The translations under genes and the position numbers were made by a program. The notes under the pieces were generated by a model, which saw only the letters and a program-made list of their open reading frames with translations, made no database searches and had not been told where the DNA came from. Shown in pieces: positions 24,364-34,331 of a DNA stretch of 64,000 bases. The first letter of the stretch is position 1. Each line of letters opens with the position of its first letter. Source of the DNA: Luteibacter mycovicinus (GTDB taxonomy: Bacteria > Pseudomonadota > Gammaproteobacteria > Xanthomonadales > Rhodanobacteraceae); contig NZ_JQNL01000001.1 in the NCBI RefSeq assembly GCF_000745235.1, forward strand, positions 4,086,001 through 4,150,000. The letters are read 5' to 3'.

Positions 24364-25702
24364 GCCGATTAACCCGTCCATGAATGTCGCAGTGCGCGCA
24401 CCTCGTATAGGTATAGTATCCCTCGGCTGTCCGAAAGCCCTCGTCGACTCCGAACGCATCCTCACCCAGCTGAAGGTCGAAGGCTACGAGATCGTGCCCA
24501 GCTACGGCGAGGCCGACGCGGTCGTCGTCAACACCTGCGGCTTCATCGATTCGGCCGTTCAGGAATCGCTCGATGCCATCGGAGAGGCGCTTCACGAGAA
24601 CGGCAAGGTGATCGTCACCGGTTGCCTGGGTAAGCGTTCGGAGCTGATCCGTGAGAGCTACCCCGACGTCCTGTCCATCTCGGGCCCGCAGGATTACGTC
24701 AGCGTGATGAGCGCGGTGCATCAGGCCATTCCGCCGACGCGGAACAAGTTCCTCGATCTGGTGCCCGACACCGGCGTGAAGCTGACGCCCAAGCATTACG
24801 CGTACCTGAAGATTTCCGAGGGCTGCAATCACCGCTGCAGCTTCTGCATCATCCCGTCGATGCGTGGCGACCTCGTCAGCCGCCCGGTCGACCAGGTGCT
24901 GATGGAAGCCGAGAAGCTGGCCCGCGGCGGCGTGAAGGAGCTGCTGGTGATCTCGCAGGACACCAGCGCCTATGGCGTCGACGTGCGCTACGCCGAGCGC
25001 GAATGGCGTGGCAGGTCGTACCGCACGCGGATGACCGAGCTGTGCGAGGGCCTGTCCGAACTGGGCATCTGGACCCGGCTGCACTACGTCTACCCGTATC
25101 CGCACGTCGACGAAATCATGCCGCTGATGGCGGACGGCAAGATCCTTCCGTACCTCGACATCCCGTTCCAGCACGCCAGCCCGCGCATCCTCAAGCTGAT
25201 GAAGCGCCCGGGTAACGTCGACAAGACACTGGAGCGCGTGCAGAACTGGCGTCGTCAGGTGCCCGATCTCACCATCCGCAGCACGTTCATCGTGGGCTTC
25301 CCCGGCGAGACCGATCAGGAGTTCCAGGAACTGCTCGGCTTCCTGCGTGAGGCCGAACTCGATCGCGTGGGCGCGTTTGCGTATTCGCCGGTCGACGGCG
25401 CCAGGGCCAATGATCTGCCGGGTCAGATCGACGAAGAACTCAAGGAAGACCGCCTCGAGCAGTTCATGGCGGTGCAGGCCGAGATTTCCGCCGCCAAGCT
25501 GCAGCGCAAGGTGGGCAGGACGATCAAGGTGCTGGTGGACGAAATCGATACCGATGGCGCCTGGGGGCGTTCCAGCGCCGATGCGCCGGAAATCGACGGT
25601 GCCGTGCGTATCGACGACGGCCAGCTGCTGAAGCCTGGCCAGTTCGTTGACGTCGTCGTCGAAGAAGCCGACGCCCACGACCTCTACGGTCGTCTGGCTT
25701 AA
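24362..25702 (+). CDS. rimO: Ribosomal protein S12 methylthiotransferase RimO
   Basis: A radical-SAM methylthiotransferase that modifies Asp88/89 of ribosomal protein S12. The N-terminal domain carries the three cluster cysteines in [20 protein letters not shown] and VTGCLGKR. The radical SAM motif is CNHRCSFC, followed by [15 protein letters not shown]-terminal TRAM domain ends the protein. About 446 residues. Starts at 24362 and at 24380 ([11 protein letters not shown]) are possible; the latter fits better the usual short N-terminus. The prophage end meets the first codon, so the native promoter was probably displaced. Confidence 0.97.
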   Translation: MPINPSMNVAVRAPRIGIVSLGCPKALVDSERILTQLKVEGYEIVPSYGEADAVVVNTCGFIDSAVQESLDAIGEALHENGKVIVTGCLGKRSELIRESYPDVLSISGPQDYVSVMSAVHQAIPPTRNKFLDLVPDTGVKLTPKHYAYLKISEGCNHRCSFCIIPSMRGDLVSRPVDQVLMEAEKLARGGVKELLVISQDTSAYGVDVRYAEREWRGRSYRTRMTELCEGLSELGIWTRLHYVYPYPHVDEIMPLMADGKILPYLDIPFQHASPRILKLMKRPGNVDKTLERVQNWRRQVPDLTIRSTFIVGFPGETDQEFQELLGFLREAELDRVGAFAYSPVDGARANDLPGQIDEELKEDRLEQFMAVQAEISAAKLQRKVGRTIKVLVDEIDTDGAWGRSSADAPEIDGAVRIDDGQLLKPGQFVDVVVEEADAHDLYGRLA

Positions 25703-25707
25703 GTCCC

Positions 25708-26496
25708 ATGCGTTACGTGGCACCGACGCGGCATTCGCTCGATCGGAGCGTGTTCGCGTCGCCGCCGCTTTCCGCCTGGGGCGATTACACGTCGCTCCTC
25801 GACGGCGATACGTGGCCCGGTACCGCGCCGCTGAACGCCTTGCTCCCGCCCGGTTCCGACGTGCGCTTCGCCACGCAGGACAAGGCCCTGCTCGACGACG
25901 GACTGCACTACGAAGAGCGCATCGCCCGCAAAGGCGCGATAGCCACGCGTGCCGAGAACTGGCACGACCTGTTCAACGCGCTCATCTGGCTGCGCTACCC
26001 GGCGCTGAAACGTGCACTCAACGCGCGCCAGATGGATGAGATCGCGCGCATGGGACCGCGGGAGCGCTCACGTCCGCAGTGCGCGCTGACGCATTTCGAC
26101 GAGGCGGGGATGATCGTTTCGCTGCGCGATCCGGCCATGCTGCGCGCCTGGGATGCACACGACTGGTCGACGCTGTTCTGGACGCATCGCGAGGCCTGGC
26201 TGCGCGGCGAAGCGAGCGTCGAGGTGTTCGGCCATGCGCTGCTCGAGCATGCCCTGACGCCGGAGAAGCTGCTGGTGGGGAAGGCGTTGGTCGTCATGGA
26301 CGGGCGCGATGCGCGTGCCGTCTGCGCCGAGGCGATTCACAGCGGTGCCGTTCTCAACGATCCGCAGGAACTTCGGCCGTTGCCGGTGTCCGGCGTGCCG
26401 GGCTGGCACGCGGATACGGGGGAGGCGTCGTTCTACACTACGGCGCCGTGTTTCCAGCCGCTGCGCGCGGGGCGGGTCTACCCGCCACCGCTTTAG
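25708..26496 (+). CDS. DUF3025 domain-containing protein
   Basis: A 262-residue protein of the DUF3025 family, with no known biochemical role. Recognisable stretches are YEERIARKGAIATRAENWHD and LFNALIWLRYPALKRALNAR, followed by RERSRPQCALTHFDEAGMIV. The C-terminal half contains LLEHALTPEKLLVGKALVV and a final CFQPLRAGRVYPPPL. It follows rimO by five bases and is probably co-transcribed. Cytoplasmic; no membrane segment seen. Confidence 0.88.
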   Translation: MRYVAPTRHSLDRSVFASPPLSAWGDYTSLLDGDTWPGTAPLNALLPPGSDVRFATQDKALLDDGLHYEERIARKGAIATRAENWHDLFNALIWLRYPALKRALNARQMDEIARMGPRERSRPQCALTHFDEAGMIVSLRDPAMLRAWDAHDWSTLFWTHREAWLRGEASVEVFGHALLEHALTPEKLLVGKALVVMDGRDARAVCAEAIHSGAVLNDPQELRPLPVSGVPGWHADTGEASFYTTAPCFQPLRAGRVYPPPL

Positions 26497-26506
26497 CGAA
26501 AAGCGC

Positions 26507-27142
26507 TCAGCTCAGTCCGTGATCCCGCACGTAGTCGCCGAGCAGGCTGTCGTGATCGACGCCCAGCTTGCGCATGGCATCCCGCTTCTGGCGGCTGATC
26601 GTCTTGACCGACTTGCCTTCGCGGTCGGCGATCTGCTGAAGCGACATGCCGTTGACGAAGGCGCGGATGACTTCCGTCTCGCGGGGTGACAACGGCGCAC
26701 CCGGCATGGCGACCGAACTCTCGTCGGCCTCGTTGAGGATGTCGAGCAGGGTTTCGCTGAGGTAGGTTTCGCCGTCGGAGACCGCACGTGCGGCCGTGGC
26801 CAGCTCGTCCATCGGGGCACGTTTGTCGACGATGCCGCGTGCGCCGCGTGAGAGCATCGACTGAAGAGCGGCGGGGCGGTTGATCATGGTCAGGACGATC
26901 AGCGCGATATGCGGATAATCCTTGGCGATCGCTTCGAGAAGGGGGAATCCGTCGTCCTGCCGATCGCTCGGCATGAGAAAATCCGTAATTACGACGTCAC
27001 ATTCGCGGTCGGCGAGCATGGCCAGAAGTTCGTCGGCCGCCTTCGCCGCACCGACCACTTCGATATGCGCATTCTCGAGCGCAAGCCGCCCGCCAACGAG
27101 AACGAGGGGGTGATCGTCTGCCAGAATGACCTTGAGTGGCAT
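26507..27142 (-). CDS. LuxR/FixJ-family response regulator (BvgA-like)
   Basis: A 211-residue two-domain regulator. The receiver domain begins MPLKVILADDHPLVLVGG with phosphoacceptor Asp54 (VVITDFLMP) and Lys in IVDKRAP. The C-terminal LuxR-type helix-turn-helix is LSPRETEVIRAFVNGMSLQQ with the recognition helix in REGKSVKTISRQKR. The ATG at 27142 has a good AGGAGA site upstream; longer frames are rejected for this reason. It diverges from the hybrid kinase at 27227, 84 bp away, and is its likely partner. Confidence 0.95.
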   Translation of the reverse strand: MPLKVILADDHPLVLVGGRLALENAHIEVVGAAKAADELLAMLADRECDVVITDFLMPSDRQDDGFPLLEAIAKDYPHIALIVLTMINRPAALQSMLSRGARGIVDKRAPMDELATAARAVSDGETYLSETLLDILNEADESSVAMPGAPLSPRETEVIRAFVNGMSLQQIADREGKSVKTISRQKRDAMRKLGVDHDSLLGDYVRDHGLS

Positions 27143-27226
27143 GCCTTGCGTTCTCCTGAATACGTTGCGACACATTGAGCTTCGAACCGATTATGCCCAG
27201 AAGGTTACCTTGACGAAGCCTCCCAC

Positions 27227-30200
27227 GTGATCCGACGCCTGCTCCCGTTAATTTTGTTTGTGCTTGCCAGTGTGGCGATGGCCACCCCGGACGTGCCGTT
27301 GCGTCCGGAGGATGCCGAATGGCTCCGCCACCACCCGGTACTCACGGTCGGCGCCTACCCGGAGGGTTATCCCCCCTTCGAGGAGCTTCGTGACGGTGAA
27401 CTGGAGGGTCTGGGCCCGGACTACCTGCGCGAGATCGCCGCCGAGCTCGGCGTCACGTTGCAGACCCGCGAATACCCGAGCTGGCCGGCGCTCCTGGCGG
27501 GCCTGGCCAGGGGCGAGATCGATGTCGCCACGTCGGTCACGCCGCTGGAACAGGGCATGCCCGGCATTCGTGTGGGTGCGACCTACTTCGAATCCCTCCC
27601 GGCGGTGGTGGAGCGTGTGGACGCGCCCATCGTGCACCGTCCCGGCGATCTGGTAGGCAAGCGCCTGGCCGTCCATACCGGCTACTTCGACATTTCGGCC
27701 TTGCGTCGCGAGCTGCCTGAGACGACTCTGGTCGAGACCGCCTCCACGGCCGAGGCGCTGGAGCGCGTGCGCAGCGGTGACGTCAACGCGTATCTGGACA
27801 ACCCGTATTCGGCACGCGAGTTCGTCTCGCGCCTGCGGCTGGATCATGAGCTTCGCGTCGGGGCACCGCTGGCGCTGCCGATCAGCGCGCTGGCCTTCGC
27901 TGTGCCTGCGGAGCGTGCTCCGCTGGGGCGGGCGCTGGACCACGCCCTGGGTGAGCTCACCGCCGCGGATCACGGCCGCCTGCGCGCGCGCTGGGTGGGT
28001 CGGGATATCGCGCCGCGGCCCAGGGAGGCCGGTATCCCTCTCAGTGAAAAGGAGAAGAACTGGCTGCAGGCGCTGCCGCCTCTGCGTCTGGGGGTGGACC
28101 CCAGCTATGCGCCTTTCAGCCTGATCACGGGGCAGGGTGAGGCGGAGGGCCTTTCGCTGGATTACGTGCGCGAGATCGCGGCCGAACTGGGTATCCGCGT
28201 CACTCAGGTGCCCAGCGAGAACTGGGCGGGCACGGTCGAGCGGGTGCATCGGGGCGATGTCGACCTCGTCGCGGCCATCAATCCACAGAGTGCGACGGCG
28301 CCGTTCCTCGAACCGAGCGTGCCTTACCTCGACTTTCCGATCATGATCGTGACGCGTGAGGGCTCGCCCACGGTGGCCGGCCGCGACGATCTGGTGGGTA
28401 AACGCGTTCTGGGTAATACCACGCGCGAGCCGATCCGGCGGCTGCTCTCGCGCATTGCCGGCGTGCAGATCGTCTCCGTCGATACCGAGGCGGACGGCCT
28501 GCGCCGCCTTGCGGCCGGTGAGGGGGATGCGTTCGTTGGCAATCTGGCCTCGGTCGATTACCTCATCCGCGAAAATTTCCTCGGCCAGCTGAAGGTAGCC
28601 GCTCCCACCGGCGACAACGAAGCGATCGCCATCGGTGTGCGGCGTGAACTCGCGCCGCTGGTTCCGCTGGTCAACCGTGTGCTGGTCAATCTGTCGACGC
28701 ACCGGCAGCAGGAGATCCGCAACACCTGGTTCGCCTCCCACTACGTGGTGGGACCGACATGGCGTGAAATCGCGGGGCGCGTGCTGCCCTTCGTCGCGGT
28801 GTTGCTGGCTTCGCTGATCGCCATCAGCTATGCGTACCTCAATCTGCGTCGCGAGACGCGCCGACGCGAACGCACCGAGCGGCGTCTCGCCGAGGTCACG
28901 GCGCATGTGCCCGCGGTGGTCTACGAGGCGGTCCGCGGCGTCGACGGCGCTTATGCGATGGCCTATGTCGGTGGCGATCCGCAAAGCATTCTCGGCATGG
29001 AGCCGGGCGAGCTGCTCGCCGGCGGCGAAACCATGCTGGCGCCCGTGCCGGACGAGGATCGCGAAGCGCTGCGCGAAGCGTTCGAACGATCCGCCCGCGA
29101 GCTCACGCCGCTGCACGTCACCGTTCGCGCCCAGGTCGGCGGGCGCACGCGCTATCTCAGCTCCGATGCGGTGCCGCTGGCCGCGGCAGACGGCAGCGTG
29201 CGCTGGAACGGCTACTGGGTCGACGTGACCGCGCAGGAACTGGCCGCGCGCGGCGTCGCCCATGCACGTGACGAAGCGGAAGCCGCGACCCGCGCGAAGA
29301 GCGATTTCCTCGCGACGATCAGCCACGAAATCCGCACCCCGATGAACGGCGTGATCGGCCTGCTCGACGTGCTCGAGCGCACGCCGCTGGATCGGGAGCA
29401 ACGCAAGATGGTGTCGACCATCGAGCATTCGGCGGAGGCCTTGCTCCACATCCTCGACGACGTGCTCGACTTCTCGAAGATCGAAGCCGGTCATCTGACG
29501 TTCGACCCGCGGCCCGCGGATCCACGCGCCATCGTGGAGGGCGCCGTCGCCATCATGGCGGCGCAGGCGGAGGCGAAAGGACTGCGCGTCGAAGTGACAT
29601 TCGACGAGACCCTGGCGCCTGCGCTGATGGTCGACGACGGGCGCTTGCGTCAGGTCCTGCTCAACCTGCTGGGTAACGCGATCAAGTTTACGGCGCGTGG
29701 CGCCGTAAACGTGGCGTTACACGTCGACGAAGAACATGGCGCGCGCCAGCGCCTGCGCTTCGTGGTCAGCGACACCGGTATCGGCATTCATGCGGCCAAG
29801 CTTCGGCATGTCTTCGCCCCGTTCAGTCAGGCCGAGTCGTCGACGACCCGCCGCTTCGGCGGGACGGGCCTCGGCCTGGCGATTTCGCGGCGTCTCGTGG
29901 AACGCATGGGTGGGCACATCGCGATCGAGAGCGAACCGGGACGGGGCACCGTCGTTACGGTGACGCTCGAGCTGCCTGTCACCACGCTACCGCTGTCGCA
30001 GGATACGGAGGTCGACGACAGGGCCACTGTCGCCGCCACGCCTCGTGACGCGCGCATCCTGCTGGCGGAAGATCATCCGGTGAACCAGGAGCTCGTCCGC
30101 GTGCAGCTGGCGCTTCGGGGTTACCGGTGCGATGTGGTCGACGATGGTGTCGCCGCGCTCGAGGCCCTCGACGTCGGCGACTACGATCTGTTGCTGGTCG

Positions 30201-30844
30201 ATTGCCACATGCCCCGCATGGACGGCTATGCCGTGGCGCGTGAAGTGCGCCTGCGCGAGGCTGGCGGCACGCGGCGTCTGCCCATCGTCGCGATGACCGC
30301 CGACGCACGCTCGGATCAGCGGGAGATTTGCCTCGCGGCAGGCATGGACGACCTTCTTCGCAAGCCGATCCGGCTCGAGGCGTTTCATGAGACCGTGGCG
30401 CGCTGGCTTGGCGCGCGGGGTCGTGTCGACCTCGACGTCCATCTCGACGACACGCATGACGGCAACCACGCGATGGCGCCTTCGGTCAGCGTGCCCGACC
30501 TCGGAATCGACATGGATCGCATGCGCCGCGCGTTCGGTTCCGACGCCAACGTCGTCAGCGTGATTCAGGCGGGTGTGCAGGCGACGCGGGATGCGCTGAC
30601 GAGCCTCGATGTCGTAGCGGCTCGCGCGGATCGCGATGAGGTCGCGGGATGGATTCACCACGTGCTGGGCGGCGTGAACGTCTTCGGGCGATCCGAGGTG
30701 GGCGAACAGGGGGAGCGGATGGAGCTGGCGTTGCGGGAAGGCGGTGACGTCGACCGGGCCGCGTTGCGAGACTTCGCCGCGGGCGTCGGGCGTTTTGCCG
30801 ATGGGCTGGAGGCGTTTGCCGGGCGGCTGGTGGCGGCTTCGTAG
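27227..30844 (+). CDS. BvgS-like hybrid sensor histidine kinase
   Basis: A 1205-residue unorthodox kinase, GTG start. A signal peptide ([15 protein letters not shown]) precedes two periplasmic solute-binding (Venus flytrap) domains, about 30-260 and 270-505. A membrane helix lies at about 519-540, a PAS domain at about 560-680, HisKA with His700 ([11 protein letters not shown]), HATPase ([29 protein letters not shown]), a receiver with Asp992 (LLLVDCHMP), and a C-terminal Hpt with His1145 ([14 protein letters not shown], Gly in place of the usual Lys of HxLKG). The phosphorelay would pass to the adjacent regulator. The ligand is unknown. Confidence 0.95.
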   Translation: MIRRLLPLILFVLASVAMATPDVPLRPEDAEWLRHHPVLTVGAYPEGYPPFEELRDGELEGLGPDYLREIAAELGVTLQTREYPSWPALLAGLARGEIDVATSVTPLEQGMPGIRVGATYFESLPAVVERVDAPIVHRPGDLVGKRLAVHTGYFDISALRRELPETTLVETASTAEALERVRSGDVNAYLDNPYSAREFVSRLRLDHELRVGAPLALPISALAFAVPAERAPLGRALDHALGELTAADHGRLRARWVGRDIAPRPREAGIPLSEKEKNWLQALPPLRLGVDPSYAPFSLITGQGEAEGLSLDYVREIAAELGIRVTQVPSENWAGTVERVHRGDVDLVAAINPQSATAPFLEPSVPYLDFPIMIVTREGSPTVAGRDDLVGKRVLGNTTREPIRRLLSRIAGVQIVSVDTEADGLRRLAAGEGDAFVGNLASVDYLIRENFLGQLKVAAPTGDNEAIAIGVRRELAPLVPLVNRVLVNLSTHRQQEIRNTWFASHYVVGPTWREIAGRVLPFVAVLLASLIAISYAYLNLRRETRRRERTERRLAEVTAHVPAVVYEAVRGVDGAYAMAYVGGDPQSILGMEPGELLAGGETMLAPVPDEDREALREAFERSARELTPLHVTVRAQVGGRTRYLSSDAVPLAAADGSVRWNGYWVDVTAQELAARGVAHARDEAEAATRAKSDFLATISHEIRTPMNGVIGLLDVLERTPLDREQRKMVSTIEHSAEALLHILDDVLDFSKIEAGHLTFDPRPADPRAIVEGAVAIMAAQAEAKGLRVEVTFDETLAPALMVDDGRLRQVLLNLLGNAIKFTARGAVNVALHVDEEHGARQRLRFVVSDTGIGIHAAKLRHVFAPFSQAESSTTRRFGGTGLGLAISRRLVERMGGHIAIESEPGRGTVVTVTLELPVTTLPLSQDTEVDDRATVAATPRDARILLAEDHPVNQELVRVQLALRGYRCDVVDDGVAALEALDVGDYDLLLVDCHMPRMDGYAVAREVRLREAGGTRRLPIVAMTADARSDQREICLAAGMDDLLRKPIRLEAFHETVARWLGARGRVDLDVHLDDTHDGNHAMAPSVSVPDLGIDMDRMRRAFGSDANVVSVIQAGVQATRDALTSLDVVAARADRDEVAGWIHHVLGGVNVFGRSEVGEQGERMELALREGGDVDRAALRDFAAGVGRFADGLEAFAGRLVAAS

Positions 30845-30912
30845 GGTCGCCGGCAGGACTGTCTCCCCGCCTGTCCCGGCTGGGTTTCTGCCCGTTTCAA
30901 TCCCTGCCTGTC

Positions 30913-31413
30913 TCAGTCGTACGCCACCGCCAGAATCGCAAACCGCGTCCGTCCACCCGGCAGATCCGCCTCGAACTCATCATCCAGCCGCTTCTTGAGT
31001 ACCGCGCGCGCCATGGGTGAATCGATACTGATCCACCCTTTGCGTGCATCGGTTTCATCCGGACCCACGATGCGGTAACGCACCGTCTCGCCGGTTTCCA
31101 CATTCTCGAGTTCCATCGTGGCACCGAAGAAAACCGCATCGCGCTGAGAAGGCGCCGCTTCGACGACCTTGAGCACCGGAATGCGTTTGCTGAGATAGCG
31201 CGCGCGACGATCGATCTCGCCGAGTTGCTTCTTGCGGTACGTGTACTCCGCATTCTCGGACCGGTCGCCTTCGGCGGCAGCCGCGGCGAGTGCCTTGACC
31301 ACTTCGGGACGTACCGTGTGCCACAGATGGTCGAGCTCCGCCTTGAGTCGCTCGAAGCCCTCGCGCGTGATGATCGCCGTCGACGACGGCGACGGCGGGC
31401 GCCAGCGGCTCAT
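30913..31413 (-). CDS. greB: Transcription elongation factor GreB
   Basis: A 166-residue Gre factor. The N-terminal coiled coil has [19 protein letters not shown], then [20 protein letters not shown] with the acidic tip residues that enter the RNA polymerase secondary channel. The C-terminal FKBP-like domain has [19 protein letters not shown] and [11 protein letters not shown]. It stimulates cleavage of backtracked RNA. GreB rather than GreA is favoured by the pattern [15 protein letters not shown] and the longer N-terminus. It overlaps the stop of the upstream membrane protein gene by four bases. Confidence 0.96.
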   Translation of the reverse strand: MSRWRPPSPSSTAIITREGFERLKAELDHLWHTVRPEVVKALAAAAAEGDRSENAEYTYRKKQLGEIDRRARYLSKRIPVLKVVEAAPSQRDAVFFGATMELENVETGETVRYRIVGPDETDARKGWISIDSPMARAVLKKRLDDEFEADLPGGRTRFAILAVAYD

Positions 31414-32672
31414 GGCGACACCCCGTATGTCGGGCTCAGCGTCGCCAGCAATGCTTCCAGGTCGGATCTCACGGGATGTTCCGGATAGTCGGCAAGCAGC
31501 CGGCGGGCGAGCCGTGCCGATGACGCGGGGTCGCCGAGACGGTCGTGCAGACGCGCCGCCAGCAGTCCGTAGCTGGGCGCGCCCATGTCACGCGGCCAGG
31601 TCGTCAGGTAGCCCTGCGCGAGGTGCAGCCCCAGCCGTACCATGCCGCCATGCGCGGCGACGTCCGCCAGCGGTCCGCACGTGCGGGGATCGTCAGGGAG
31701 AAAGGCGGGATCGACGTCGAGGCAGTCCTGAACCACGCCCAGGGCACGCCGGGTTTCCTGCCCGGCGATCAGCGCGGCGATCCAGATCTGCCCATGGACG
31801 AGCAGCTCGGGAAGCCGGTCCTGCGCACGTAGCAGTTCACGGTACCGGGTATGCATCGGGACGGGTGCGAGGCCTTCTCTCAAACGCTCCGTAAGAATGT
31901 CGGTGGCGCCGGGAATGTCGTCGCGCGCGATCAGGTTGACGTGCTGAAGCAGCGCGTCGTCGTCATCGGGTTCGGTAGCCTCGCGCAGCGCGATGGACGA
32001 AGGGAAATAGCCCAGCGTCTCGTGTTTGTGGTGAATCAGAGCGCCCATGAGATGAAAGTTGTAGATGGTCAGGTAATTGGCCACCGCGTAATAACCGAGC
32101 GTGCCGATGAACGTAGGGCCGTGATCTTTCATGGCGTATTGCGCGCCCGCCTGTAGCAGGCTGGTCAGCATGACGATGGCGAACAGCAGCAGGTAGCTCG
32201 GACCGAAACGGGCGATGGCCGCGACCCAGTTAGCCGGGTTCAGCGCCGCGCCGACACCGTCGAAGGTGAGCGACATCGTGATCACCGGCAGGACGAAAGC
32301 GAACACCAGTGAGACGAGCAATCCGGGAATGCCAAGGAAAAACGGTGCCAGCACGGCCAGTGCGTTGCCGGTGAGCTGAATCAGGATCAGTGCGACGCCG
32401 GTGCTGTCCTCGGTGTTGAGCGCGAGCTCCGGCGGATCGGCGAAGCCATCCGCCGTGTGCCGGAGGCATTCGAACGCGTAGACGTAGATCGCCATCCAGC
32501 CGATGAAGATCACCAGCAGTTTCAGACCGGTCACCGGCAGGAACGAGAGCGCCTCCAGCAGCGTCACCGCGATCAGCGTCAGCCGGGCGCCGCTACCCAG
32601 GGGGTAGCGGAACCCGTCGATCGCACGCTGCGAAAACGGCGTGTCGGCGTCGGCGAGCGCGTGTCGCGGCAT
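31410..32672 (-). CDS. Membrane protein with cytoplasmic helical-repeat domain, function unknown
   Basis: A 420-residue protein not recognised as a named family. The N-terminal half has about five membrane segments (for example [78 protein letters not shown]). The C-terminal half (about 235-420) is soluble and helical, with TPR-like units such as [20 protein letters not shown] and [14 protein letters not shown]. It lies between a HerA-like ATPase (two bases away) and greB (overlapping by four), so the three form one operon. Confidence 0.75.
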   Translation of the reverse strand: MPRHALADADTPFSQRAIDGFRYPLGSGARLTLIAVTLLEALSFLPVTGLKLLVIFIGWMAIYVYAFECLRHTADGFADPPELALNTEDSTGVALILIQLTGNALAVLAPFFLGIPGLLVSLVFAFVLPVITMSLTFDGVGAALNPANWVAAIARFGPSYLLLFAIVMLTSLLQAGAQYAMKDHGPTFIGTLGYYAVANYLTIYNFHLMGALIHHKHETLGYFPSSIALREATEPDDDDALLQHVNLIARDDIPGATDILTERLREGLAPVPMHTRYRELLRAQDRLPELLVHGQIWIAALIAGQETRRALGVVQDCLDVDPAFLPDDPRTCGPLADVAAHGGMVRLGLHLAQGYLTTWPRDMGAPSYGLLAARLHDRLGDPASSARLARRLLADYPEHPVRSDLEALLATLSPTYGVSP

Positions 32673-32674
32673 GC

Positions 32675-34195
32675 TCAGCGCTTTCCGCCGAAGATGCTGC
32701 CAAGAATGCCGCGTACGATCTGCTGACCCGCACGCGTTCCGGCCGCGCGCACCATCGACTTGGCCATCGTCTCGACCATACCCTGCCGCCGTCGGGTTCC
32801 GAAGACGGCGTCACGCACGGCGCCGCCCCAGCCCGCGTCGTCTTCGCCCGCCTTGCCAGCGGCGTCGCCGGTTTTACCCGCAGACTTCACCGACGGCGCA
32901 TCGTCGGCGTTCTTCGCCGTGGCGCGCGCGGCGAGGCGTTCCTCGGCCGATTCCCGGTTGACCGACGTGTCGTATTTAGCGCCGACGGGCGAGCGCGCGC
33001 GAACGGTCGCGCGCTCGTCGTCGGTGATCGCGCCGATGCGGCATTCAGGCGTCGACACGAGGATCTTTTGCACGGGCGAGGGGACACCGCCATCACCGAG
33101 GGTCGATGCCAGGGCTTCGCCGGTGCCGAGCGTGCCGATGCTTTCGACCACATCGAGTTTCGGGTTTCGCGCGAACGTTTCGGCGGCGGCTTTCACCGCT
33201 TTCTGGTCGCGCGGGGTAAACGCGCGCAGCGCATGCTGTACGCGATTGCCGAGCTGGCCGAGGATCTCGCCGGGTACGTCGTCGGGATTCTGGGAGCAGA
33301 AGTAGACGCCCACGCCCTTGGAGCGGATCAGCCGCACCACCTGTTCGACACGCTGGCGCAGGGCGGCCGGCGCGTCGTCGAACAACAGGTGCGCTTCGTC
33401 GAAGAAAAACACCATCTTCGGCACGTCCAGATCGCCCACTTCAGGCAGCTGCTCGAACAGCTCCGACAACAGCCACAGCAGGAACGTCGAATACAGGCGC
33501 GGCTTGAGGATCAGGGTATCCGCCGCCAGCACGTTGATCACGCCACGGCCGCTCATGTCCTGACGCATCAGATCCGGCAACTCGAGCGCCGGTTCGCCGA
33601 AGAAGGCGTCGGCACCGTCCTGCTCCAGCTTCAGCAAGGATCGCTGGATGGCGGCGACGCTCTGCGGACTGATCAGGCCATAGCGCGACGAGATGTCCTT
33701 GGCGTGCCCGGAAGCGAAGCCCAGCATCGCGCGCAGGTCGGGCAGGTCGAGAAGCAGCAGGCCTTCATCGTCGGCGACCCGGAAAATCACCTCGAGGACG
33801 CCCTCCTGCGTGTCGTTCAGCTCCAGAATGCGGGAGAGCAGGGTCGGGCCCATCTCCGACACCGTGGCACGTACCGGGTGACCGGCCTTGCCGTAGATGT
33901 CCCAGAACACCACTGGATTGGCCTGCGGCTTCCAGGTCGTGAGACCGAGCCTGGTCAGGCGGGCGGTGAGCTTTTCCGACGGAGCGCCGGCGGCTTGTGA
34001 GAGGCCGGCGAGGTCGCCCTTGGCATCGGCCAGAAAACAGGGCACACCGAGGCGAGAAAAACCCTCCGCGAGCAGCATCAGGCTGACCGACTTTCCCGTA
34101 CCCGTGGCCCCGGCGATCATGCCGTGGCGGTTGCCGTAGCGGGAGTCCAGTTCGACAGCGGCCTCGTCGTTGCGGCCAATCAGGATCGTGGGCAT
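32675..34195 (-). CDS. HerA-like / DUF853 family ATPase (YjgR type)
   Basis: A 506-residue P-loop ATPase of the DUF853/HerA-FtsK class. Walker A is GATGTGKSVSLM (about residues 28-37), followed by FLADAKGDLAGLSQAAGA. Walker B is KMVFFFDEAHLLFDDAP, with a following VVRLIRSKGVGVYFCSQNP motif that is conserved in the family. The C-terminus is low-complexity (Ala/Lys/Asp), then a basic Gly-rich end (ILGSIFGGKR). Such proteins are probably DNA or protein translocases; the role is not established. First gene of the leftward operon with the membrane protein and greB. Confidence 0.92.
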   Translation of the reverse strand: MPTILIGRNDEAAVELDSRYGNRHGMIAGATGTGKSVSLMLLAEGFSRLGVPCFLADAKGDLAGLSQAAGAPSEKLTARLTRLGLTTWKPQANPVVFWDIYGKAGHPVRATVSEMGPTLLSRILELNDTQEGVLEVIFRVADDEGLLLLDLPDLRAMLGFASGHAKDISSRYGLISPQSVAAIQRSLLKLEQDGADAFFGEPALELPDLMRQDMSGRGVINVLAADTLILKPRLYSTFLLWLLSELFEQLPEVGDLDVPKMVFFFDEAHLLFDDAPAALRQRVEQVVRLIRSKGVGVYFCSQNPDDVPGEILGQLGNRVQHALRAFTPRDQKAVKAAAETFARNPKLDVVESIGTLGTGEALASTLGDGGVPSPVQKILVSTPECRIGAITDDERATVRARSPVGAKYDTSVNRESAEERLAARATAKNADDAPSVKSAGKTGDAAGKAGEDDAGWGGAVRDAVFGTRRRQGMVETMAKSMVRAAGTRAGQQIVRGILGSIFGGKR

Positions 34196-34331
34196 GGTTT
34201 CATCCTTAAGAATCTCCTGAACAAGTGTACGCAACGATATGCCGTTACGGAGAAAATTGACGCACGACCGCTTGAGTCCGGGCGGTCCGGCGGGTAACGT
34301 GGCCGCCACTGCCTGACCCTGAGTTTCGTAC

